Origin: SIG607 sp045586405
GTDB lineage: Bacteria > Bacillota > Clostridia > Oscillospirales > Acutalibacteraceae
Length of the DNA: 6,037 nucleotides
NCBI GenBank assembly: GCA_045586405.1
Contig: JAZNAG010000074.1
Coordinates: forward strand, 1 to 6,037
Reading direction: 5' to 3'
A program made the translations under genes and the position numbers. Position 1 is the stretch's first letter, and every line of letters begins with the position of its first letter. Below are positions 1 to 4,590 of the stretch, one piece after another. The notes under the pieces were generated by a model. That model was given only the letters and a program-made list of their open reading frames with translations, was not told the origin of the DNA and did not search any database.

Positions 1-437
1 CACACCAAATGGAATTGCAAGTATCATATAGTATTTGCGCCAAAGTATAGAAGAAAGGTATTTTACGCAGAAAAAAGGTATGAGATAAGAGAGATACTGA
101 GACAGTTATGCCAATGGAAAGGGGTAGAAATAATAGAGGGAGAAGTGTGCCCCAACCACATACATATGTTGGTGAGCATCCCGCCCAAAATGAGTGTTTC
201 GGGATTTATGGGATATCTTAAAGGAAAAAGTGTATTGTTGATATTCCATAAATGGGGAAATATGAAATTTGCATACAGAAATCGCGAGTTTTGGTGCAAG
301 GGATATTACGTATATATACCGTGGGTAAAAATACTAAAGCGATAAAAACATATATAGCAGATCAGTTGAAAAGAGATCAGGAAAGTGATCAATTGAGTAT
401 GTTTGACCCACGAGACCCATTTATGGGTAGTAAGTAA
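1..437 (+). pseudogene. tnpA: IS200-type Y1 (HUH) transposase TnpA, 5' truncated by window and frameshifted
   Basis: TnpA cuts and rejoins single-stranded element ends through a 5'-phosphotyrosine link. Frame 1 is open from base 1 and reads HTKWNCKYHIVFAPKYRRK, the usual start of the family; only about ten N-terminal residues should be missing. The metal-binding HUH motif is HIH at 157-165, in PNHIHM. Frame 1 holds to GYYV (301-312) and then goes off into PWVKILKR and a stop at 345. The family's expected continuation, YTVGKNTKAIKTYIADQ, is in the third frame from about 315 to the stop at 435-437, and carries the presumed catalytic Tyr (351-353) with the Gln four residues on (363-365). Removing one TA from the (TA)4 run at 311-318 joins the two parts perfectly. 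The HUH histidines and the nucleophile are therefore in different frames, and neither product should be active alone. It could be mobilised in trans by an intact copy elsewhere. Confidence 0.88.
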
Positions 438-449
438 CAGTTGCATGGC

Positions 450-505
450 TGGCAGGCCAACAAAAAACGCACTTGTGCGTAGCCAGTAATATTAGGGCTA
501 TGCCC
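450..505. repeat. Short subterminal hairpins of the IS right end
   Basis: Three adjacent inverted repeats follow the tnpA stop: TGGC-AG-GCCA (450-459), ACGCAC-TT-GTGCGT (467-480) and GGGC-TAT-GCCC (495-505). In addition, TGGCT (446-450) can pair with AGCCA (482-486), enclosing the second hairpin. Structures of this size are where IS200/IS605 transposases recognise the single-stranded ends. Which one is the true recognition hairpin cannot be told without a second copy of the element. Confidence 0.5.
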
Positions 506-518
506 GAAAATGAAATAC

Positions 519-535
519 CCCCCGTTTTACGGGGG
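519..535. terminator. GC-rich hairpin: IS right-end structure and possible bidirectional terminator
   Basis: CCCCCG (519-524), loop TTTTA, CGGGGG (530-535) make a perfect 6-bp stem. On the plus strand it is followed by an A/T-rich stretch (AATATTTATTC). On the minus strand it lies 16 nt past the stop codon of the gene ending at 552 and is followed by GTATTTCATTTT. It could therefore end transcription of the minus-strand operon as well as of tnpA. Neither tail is an uninterrupted T run, so terminator strength is uncertain. It may equally be the recognition hairpin of the element. Confidence 0.5.
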
Positions 536-551
536 AATATTTATTCATATT

Positions 552-1214
552 TTATTGGTCTTCAGAGTTTTTAAAATAAGTATTATAAACCGAGTATTTA
601 AATTGTGCTTGTTTATATTCCGTATAGCGAAATGCCGCTAATAGTCCAAATAAAGCAACGGATATTATAGCCAATAGCCAATCAGACGGAACAGTTAATC
701 CCGTTAGGCATAGTATTGCTAATATTAGCCAAATGATATAGCGAATTTTAGCGAGCTTGATATTGTTGTATTGAGGAGAACAACATTTATTAACGAGCTC
801 TTTAGGCACAGAATTGTTCAAATACTGCTGTTTTTGGTTCTGCAAGATCTTTTTATATTCAGCACGATTCACTTTGATTTGTTCTATGTTGTTTTCTAAC
901 ATTTCAAGGTTTGGGGTAACAAATTTATAATATTCAACCTTGTATATAAAATCAATATCAAACCTGAAAATCGAAAAAATAATAGTGAATGGGAAGAAAT
1001 TATAATACAGTCTTTTACGCACCGAAATAATATAATTACCGTCTTCAAAAGTTATAAAATCAATAAAACTTCTTTCACTATAAATTCCCGCGAAGAGAAG
1101 TACACCAATAAATATTAGAATGGTACCTAAAGGCATAAGAAGCGGAAATATATTGAGTATTATTACCGACACCAATATTAGAGCAAAGCCTATAATGGTT
1201 AACTTTAATTTCAT
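552..1214 (-). CDS. Hypothetical membrane protein, four predicted helices (last gene of minus-strand operon)
   Basis: This is a 220-residue protein that I cannot assign to a family. It has two N-terminal hydrophobic helices (about residues 4-24 and 27-45), a shorter aromatic and hydrophobic stretch (about 68-85) that may lie in the membrane interface, a charged and Gln/Asn-rich central part (about 103-155) of likely helical, partly coiled character with a CC pair at 144-145, then two more helices (about 157-173 and 177-196) and a polar tail. A 2+2 arrangement with a soluble middle is what is seen; no catalytic motif is visible. The ATG is well supported by AAGGAG six bases upstream. That site overlaps the stop codon of the preceding gene, with a gap of 10 nt, so the two genes are almost certainly co-transcribed and probably translationally linked. 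The coding sequence is visibly AT-richer than the plus-strand operon. Confidence 0.8.
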   Translation of the reverse strand: MKLKLTIIGFALILVSVIILNIFPLLMPLGTILIFIGVLLFAGIYSERSFIDFITFEDGNYIISVRKRLYYNFFPFTIIFSIFRFDIDFIYKVEYYKFVTPNLEMLENNIEQIKVNRAEYKKILQNQKQQYLNNSVPKELVNKCCSPQYNNIKLAKIRYIIWLILAILCLTGLTVPSDWLLAIISVALFGLLAAFRYTEYKQAQFKYSVYNTYFKNSEDQ

Positions 1215-1220
1215 GTATAA

Positions 1221-1226
1221 CTCCTT
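1221..1226 (-). promoter_or_regulatory. Ribosome binding site AAGGAG overlapping upstream stop codon
   Basis: The minus-strand sequence AAGGAG ends six bases before the ATG at 1214. Its first two bases are part of the TAA (1225-1227) of the upstream gene. A ribosome ending on the upstream gene would sit on this site, which favours coupled translation of the pair. Confidence 0.75.
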
Positions 1227-1959
1227 ATTTTGCTAATAACTGTTTCTTTTTGGCTTCAAATTCTTCTTGGGTAATAACACCGTCATCAAGAAGCACTTTG
1301 TATTCTTTTAATTGCTCAGTAATACTACTTTCATTTTTCTGTGTAGGCTGTGTAAAATCAGTGAATTGATTTTGTTGCGCTTTCTTCTTGTATTCACTTT
1401 TTGCGCTTTGAATTGATTTTTGAAAACTGTCAGAATCAGCTTTTGTTATCCAAGATAAATCAAACGCAATTCCGCCACCTGCGTAGGATACTTCAAATAA
1501 GCTATAGTTAAAAGCTTTATTAATCAAATAAAATAGTGGCATAGGCCAAATTATACATTGTATTCCCCACGCAACCTTTTTTGCCCAACTCTTACCAGTT
1601 GAAAAATATACAATCCAGAAAGGCCAAGATAAGTACATAACACAAGAAATGGCAAAAGTTATGTAGTATAAAATGGTGGTTATCATATTTTTATTGTGTA
1701 CAAAACCTGTTCCTGTGATGTCGTTCAAATCGACAACTCGCTCTTCCATCTTCTTAAAGAAACCTTTTCCTGCTCGGACATAACAACGGCCTTTAAAATA
1801 CATTCGCTTGTCCGATAAAATAGCAAAACCATTGCCAAGAACACCTGTTGAAAAGAATGTTTTTGCAGTATTTGCTCCTAAAATAGCAATAAGGTTTTCA
1901 TCGGGTTCAATAAAACTCTCTTTTACTTTTCTTTCGAATTTTGTTTTTTCTTGAGTCAT
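1225..1959 (-). CDS. Membrane protein with bacterial PH-like domain and C-terminal SHOCT domain
   Basis: This is a 244-residue protein. Residues about 15-85 are a beta-rich segment (ENLIAILGAN, GNGFAILSDKRMYFKGRCY, RVVDLNDITG) typical of bacterial PH-like domains that read out as 'new tenant, strand, DKR, YF'. Two hydrophobic segments follow (about 92-119 and 128-148), and the PH-like fold may resume at about 150-185. A Lys/Gln-rich linker leads to a C-terminal SHOCT module (about 213-243: EQLKEYKVLLDDGVITQEEF), an oligomerisation-type short helical domain often attached to membrane and secreted proteins. Its biochemical role is unknown. The ATG at 1959 is chosen over a possible GTG extension at 2070 because GGAGG (1969-1973) lies nine bases upstream and the family-like part begins right after it. 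The ATG overlaps the preceding small ORF's TGA as ATGA, which points to translational coupling. Confidence 0.82.
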   Translation of the reverse strand: MTQEKTKFERKVKESFIEPDENLIAILGANTAKTFFSTGVLGNGFAILSDKRMYFKGRCYVRAGKGFFKKMEERVVDLNDITGTGFVHNKNMITTILYYITFAISCVMYLSWPFWIVYFSTGKSWAKKVAWGIQCIIWPMPLFYLINKAFNYSLFEVSYAGGGIAFDLSWITKADSDSFQKSIQSAKSEYKKKAQQNQFTDFTQPTQKNESSITEQLKEYKVLLDDGVITQEEFEAKKKQLLAK

Positions 1960-2102
1960 TTTCTTTTTCCTCCAAAATAAAAAAGTGCGGCTACCGAAGT
2001 AACCGCACAAAAAACGCAAACTCCGATAGTCGCTAAACCAACTCCGCAGAAAGCAAACATATTGCACCACAGAATCAGAATTTGCATTTTTATCAAATTC
2101 AT
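1956..2102 (-). CDS. Small hydrophobic protein, single membrane segment, overlapping the PH/SHOCT gene
   Basis: The reading frame ends in TGA at 1956-1958, overlapping the next ATG as ATGA. Read from the ATG at 2102 it gives 48 residues: a short N-terminus, a hydrophobic run with four cysteines (about residues 8-43) and a basic GGKRK tail. This is consistent with a single-pass peptide with its C-terminus inside. The frame stays open upstream to a TTG at 2234, but the promoter at 2176-2204 makes the far upstream starts unlikely. ATGs at 2087 and 2060 are alternatives giving 43 and 34 residues. None has a good ribosome binding site. The overlap, the operon position and the membrane character favour a real small gene. 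The weak start argues for caution, since it could also be leader sequence that only couples translation. Confidence 0.45.
   Translation of the reverse strand: MNLIKMQILILWCNMFAFCGVGLATIGVCVFCAVTSVAALFYFGGKRK
1969..1973 (-). promoter_or_regulatory. GGAGG ribosome binding site that fixes the start at 1959
   Basis: GGAGG on the minus strand is nine bases before the ATG at 1959. It lies inside the last codons (Gly-Gly-Lys-Arg-Lys) of the small upstream ORF. It supports the 244-residue form of the PH/SHOCT protein over the 281-residue extension. Confidence 0.75.
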
Positions 2103-2175
2103 TCTATGGGTAAAAAGGGTATAGTATCCCTGTAAAAATATACCTTCTGCGTTATTAAGTTGGTTTGGCATAAAC

Positions 2176-2204
2176 AGTATAACACCGTTTGGGAGAGAAT
2201 GCAA
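2176..2204 (-). promoter_or_regulatory. Sigma-A-type promoter of the minus-strand operon
   Basis: On the minus strand, TTGCAT (2199-2204) and TATACT (2176-2181) are separated by exactly 17 bases. The -10 matches consensus at five of six positions and the -35 at three. The expected start of transcription is near 2169, giving a leader of about 65 nt to the ATG at 2102. It lies just inside the edge of the spoVAC remnant, so it appears to belong to the inserted cassette. Confidence 0.6.
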
Positions 2205-2233
2205 GAAATTTAGTCCTAATATAACACGAAGCA

Positions 2234-2377
2234 ATGGGTCCTAAGTTGACACAAGCAGAAGGTTTTGTGCTTGGGGTTGATGGGAAGATGTTCACCATAG
2301 CGGGACCTGTAATTGTATACGGAGTTTCGGCAAGTGTACTATACGGCATTATCTATTGGCTGACAACTCTATCCTGA
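2234..2377 (+). pseudogene. spoVAC: C-terminal remnant of stage V sporulation protein AC (SpoVAC)
   Basis: A 47-codon frame reads MGPKLTQAEGFVLGVDGKMF, then TIAGPVIVYGVSASVLYG, then IIYWLTTLS and a TGA. From memory of the family, the pattern EG-x-VLGV-x-x-x-MF-x-x-AG-x-VIV-x-G-V, followed by a hydrophobic helix, is the end of SpoVAC (about 150 residues in Bacillus subtilis), a membrane component of the channel that moves dipicolinic acid during sporulation and germination. The first 100 or so residues are absent: the frame has a stop 9-12 bases upstream of 2234, and no SpoVAC-like sequence is seen upstream in any plus frame. There is no ribosome binding site before the ATG. The usual partners spoVAD and spoVAE do not follow; a terminator does. 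I judge it a non-functional fragment left by deletion or insertion, with the break near 2225-2260. Confidence 0.72.
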
Positions 2378-2383
2378 CAACAT

Positions 2384-2420
2384 CAGGCTTGACTATTTAG
2401 TCAAGCCTGCTTTCTTTTTA
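2384..2420 (+). terminator. Strong rho-independent terminator after the spoVAC remnant
   Basis: CAGGCTTGACT (2384-2394), loop ATTT and AGTCAAGCCTG (2399-2409) make a perfect 11-bp stem, followed by CTTTCTTTTTA. It starts six bases after the TGA of the spoVAC remnant, so it was probably the original terminator of that gene. It now insulates the downstream operon from reading through. Confidence 0.92.
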
Positions 2421-2477
2421 TCATAAAAACGAACCTGCCCTGAAACTACGGTATATTCCTTGCAATAACACAATATT

Positions 2478-2497
2478 TTTGTAATGAACGTTACAAA
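2478..2497. promoter_or_regulatory. Inverted repeat TTTGTAA-N6-TTACAAA, possible operator
   Basis: Two perfect 7-base arms (2478-2484 and 2491-2497) flank TGAACG. An offset small palindrome AACGTT also lies within the core. It sits 54 bases upstream of the -35 box at 2552. There is no T tract after it, so it is not a terminator. Dyads of this size are typical of dimeric repressors or activators. No regulator gene is in the window, so the partner is unknown. Confidence 0.35.
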
Positions 2498-2551
2498 GAA
2501 CAAGTTTTGTCGAATTTTGTATGATTTAATTTGTACTTTGCTGTCAATAGA

Positions 2552-2580
2552 TTGAAAAATAAATCAACTTCTGTTATAAT
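2552..2580 (+). promoter_or_regulatory. Near-consensus sigma-A promoter TTGAAA-N17-TATAAT
   Basis: TTGAAA (2552-2557) matches five of six consensus bases, and TATAAT (2575-2580) matches all six, with the ideal 17-base spacer. Transcription should start near 2587. It drives the VTT-acyltransferase gene at 2650 and, with only a 15-nt gap after that gene, the YfcC-type carrier. Confidence 0.85.
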
Positions 2581-2649
2581 GGATTGTATATTTATGATTA
2601 TCTTCTTTCTTTAGAAATGAGAGGCAAAAAATAGCGAGATGGGTTTGTT

Positions 2650-4575
2650 ATGATGAGGGATAAAAAATACGCAAAACAAAAATTTCTGATTGCATTCGGC
2701 GTGTCTGTTATTTTGATGCTGTTGATACTGCTTGCACTTTCCGGCGGCAATCTGGATATTGTCAGGAGTTTGTTTATCAAGGATCTTTCCAACGAGGAAA
2801 TGAAAGAACTTCTGTCAGGCTTTGGTTGGCGCGGATATATTGTAATTTCTGTACTGTCGATGCTTCAGGTAATATGTACGTTCTTGCCGGCAGAACCCGT
2901 TCAGGTGCTTGCCGGGGTAACCTTCCCCTTCCCGATAGGTCTTCTGTGCTGTATGGTCGGTATTTTAGTTGGAAATACGCTGATTTATATGCTGCAAAAA
3001 ACATTCGGAGATCAACTGCGTAGGTTTTTTGTTAAGAATCTGCATCTTGATTTGAAGAAAATCGCTCAGTCCAGTAAAGCAATCTTAATTATTTTTATTC
3101 TATATTTCCTGCCCGCAATTCCTTACGGTATGATCTGCTTCTTTTCGGCAAGTCTTGGAATGTCCTACCGTCGATATATTACAGTGACTATGTTGGGTTC
3201 CCTTCCTTCTGTTTGTATCGGAGTAGGGTTGGGGCATATGGCTATTATGTCCGACTGGATAGTTTCCGTCTGTGTTTTTGCTGTACTTATTGTATTGATT
3301 GGCATTATGTTCTTTAAGAGGAATGTGTTGTTTGCAAAACTAAACGGTTATGCTGAGCGAAACAAGGCTATACCCAAAAATAAGGTGCGTCCTGTAAACG
3401 GCTTTTTGACGGGAGTTCTGTATTATCCAATCAGGGTTTACCTTTTCTTTGCCGGAGTGAAACTCAAAACATCAAACAAAATCGGAAAGCCTGAAGCACC
3501 TTCCATTATCCTTTGTAATCACGGTTCTTTTGTCGACTTTATTTATGCGACTGCATTGCTTCGTAAATATAAGCCCCATATTATTTCGGCAAGACTTTAT
3601 TTCTATCATCCTGTTCTGGGGTGGCTTCTCAGACGCGTCGGAGCATTCCCCAAGAGTATGTTTTCGATGGATATGGAGAGCACCAAGAACTGTCTGACTG
3701 TTCTCAAAAACAATGAAATACTGGCAATGATGCCCGAGGCACGTTTGGCCACTACCGGACGATTTGAGGATATTCAGGACAGCACCTACTCGTTTATCAA
3801 AAAGTCGGGTGTGAATGTCTACACCGTTAAAATAGACGGCGACTATCTTGCTAACCCTAAATGGGGCAAAGGACTGCGTCGCGGTTCGTTGGTAGAGGCT
3901 GAACTTGATCTGTTATTTACTGCAGAGCAGGTAAAAGAGATGACTCTTGAACAGCTGAAAGAAGGTGTTGAGAAACGTCTCGGCTACAACGAGTTCGAAT
4001 GGATAAAGCAAAAACCCGAGTTGCATTATCGCTCAAAGAAAATCGCTGTGGGTATTGAAAATATACTTACTACCTGTCCGATTTGCGGTGAAAAATATAC
4101 CTTAACGACAAAGAAAAATCAGGTGTTCTGTGAACACTGCGGTTATTTGACTTCGCTGAGCGACCGATATGAGTTTGACGCAGGGTTTAAGTTTGAAAAT
4201 CTTACCGAGTGGTACGATTGGCAAAAGGAACTCTTAGAGCAGGAAATTGACGAGAACGAGAACTATACATTGTCGTCCGAGGTGGAACTGCGCTTGAGAG
4301 GAAATGGTAAGGGACTAACCAGACACGGCGGTTTTGGTGTTTGTACGCTTAACCGAGACGGGCTTACATACGTCGGTACCAAAGACGGAGAAGAAGTTGA
4401 AATTCATTTTCCTATGCAGAAGATTTATCGATTGCTTTTTGGTGCAGGAGTGAATTTCGAAATATATGACGGTACGGAGATATTCTTCTTTGTGCCGAAA
4501 GAAAAGCGTTCAGCGGTGCAGTGGTATATGGCATCCATAATTTTGCGGGATAAAACCGTAGAAGCGGTTAATTAA
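2650..4575 (+). CDS. Multidomain membrane protein: VTT/DedA-like domain + PlsC-type acyltransferase + zinc ribbon + C-terminal beta-rich module
   Basis: This is a 641-residue protein. Residues 12-30 are a first helix. About 58-225 are a VTT/TVP38/DedA-type membrane domain, with FLPAEPVQVLAG (78-89), FPFPIG (92-97), GNTLIY (108-113), FLPAIPYG (153-160) and SASLGMSYRRY (167-176). Related proteins act in lipid scrambling or lipid-carrier recycling. A PlsC-like acyltransferase follows: NHGSFVD gives the HX4D motif (His291, Asp296), and MPEAR (361-365) stands where the family has FPEGTR. It would transfer an acyl group to a lysophospholipid or related acceptor at the membrane. Next is a C4 zinc ribbon (Cys476, 479, 494, 497). 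An acidic linker (about 520-545) leads to a beta-rich, PH- or GRAM-like C-terminus (about 545-632). Single PlsC enzymes are about 200-250 residues, so this is a true fusion. The start is ATGATG at 2650 or 2653, since a stop lies in frame at 2632. The ribosome binding site is weak. The acyl donor and acceptor are unknown. Confidence 0.85.
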   Translation: MMRDKKYAKQKFLIAFGVSVILMLLILLALSGGNLDIVRSLFIKDLSNEEMKELLSGFGWRGYIVISVLSMLQVICTFLPAEPVQVLAGVTFPFPIGLLCCMVGILVGNTLIYMLQKTFGDQLRRFFVKNLHLDLKKIAQSSKAILIIFILYFLPAIPYGMICFFSASLGMSYRRYITVTMLGSLPSVCIGVGLGHMAIMSDWIVSVCVFAVLIVLIGIMFFKRNVLFAKLNGYAERNKAIPKNKVRPVNGFLTGVLYYPIRVYLFFAGVKLKTSNKIGKPEAPSIILCNHGSFVDFIYATALLRKYKPHIISARLYFYHPVLGWLLRRVGAFPKSMFSMDMESTKNCLTVLKNNEILAMMPEARLATTGRFEDIQDSTYSFIKKSGVNVYTVKIDGDYLANPKWGKGLRRGSLVEAELDLLFTAEQVKEMTLEQLKEGVEKRLGYNEFEWIKQKPELHYRSKKIAVGIENILTTCPICGEKYTLTTKKNQVFCEHCGYLTSLSDRYEFDAGFKFENLTEWYDWQKELLEQEIDENENYTLSSEVELRLRGNGKGLTRHGGFGVCTLNRDGLTYVGTKDGEEVEIHFPMQKIYRLLFGAGVNFEIYDGTEIFFFVPKEKRSAVQWYMASIILRDKTVEAVN

Positions 4576-4581
4576 GGGGGG
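4574..4581 (+). promoter_or_regulatory. Ribosome binding site AAGGGGGG supporting an ATT start at 4591
   Basis: The purine run starts inside the TAA (4573-4575) of the acyltransferase gene and ends nine bases before the ATT at 4591, an ideal distance. It has no in-frame ATG, GTG or TTG at a normal spacing. By contrast, the GTG at 4657 has no Shine-Dalgarno sequence before it. The site therefore argues for initiation at or near 4591. Confidence 0.6.
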
Positions 4582-4590
4582 ATTGTCATC

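Larger units (their letters stand above)
1..551 (+). mobile_element. IS200/IS605-family insertion sequence, 3' part (left end outside window)
   Basis: The stretch combines a degenerate IS200-type tnpA with a run of short hairpins after its stop. The hairpins are TGGC/GCCA (450-459), ACGCAC/GTGCGT (467-480), GGGC/GCCC (495-505) and CCCCCG/CGGGGG (519-535). Subterminal hairpins beside the transposase gene are the known recognition structures of this family, which moves as single-stranded DNA and has no terminal inverted repeats. No tnpB or accessory gene follows, so it is IS200-like rather than a full IS605. The exact right boundary is inferred to lie in 536-551, between the last hairpin and the neighbouring stop codon. 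The left end is not in the window. Confidence 0.72.
2421..2649 (+). other. Intergenic regulatory region upstream of the VTT-acyltransferase operon
   Basis: No gene is supported here. The region holds the inverted repeat at 2478-2497, the promoter at 2552-2580 and a leader of about 63 nt (about 2587-2649). The leader contains two minimal upstream frames, ATG at 2617 (five codons, MRGKK) and ATG at 2639 (four codons, MGLL, whose TGA overlaps the ATGATG of the main gene). Neither has a convincing ribosome binding site. The leader is too short and unstructured for a riboswitch I could recognise. Confidence 0.6.

Noticed and set aside
145..345. Separate 66-residue gene starting at GTG 145
   Set aside because: It is the middle of the tnpA frame, which is open to the left edge of the window; GTG 145 is an internal valine.
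1960..2070. N-terminal extension of the PH/SHOCT protein from a GTG at 2070
   Set aside because: A good GGAGG site sits before the ATG at 1959, the extra residues are Cys/Trp/Phe/Arg-rich and unlike a domain, and the extension overlaps the small ORF in another frame.
2118..2131. GGGTATAGTATCCC as a palindromic operator in the minus-strand leader
   Set aside because: Only the outer GGG/CCC pair; the inner positions do not match in inverted orientation.
2155..2349. Minus-strand frame across the spoVAC remnant
   Set aside because: It is opposite the recognisable SpoVAC sequence, has no homology I can see, and overlaps the minus-strand promoter.
2617..2653. Upstream peptides MRGKK and MGLL as a leader-peptide attenuator
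   Set aside because: No ribosome binding site, no run of regulatory codons, and no alternative terminator/antiterminator hairpin before 2650.
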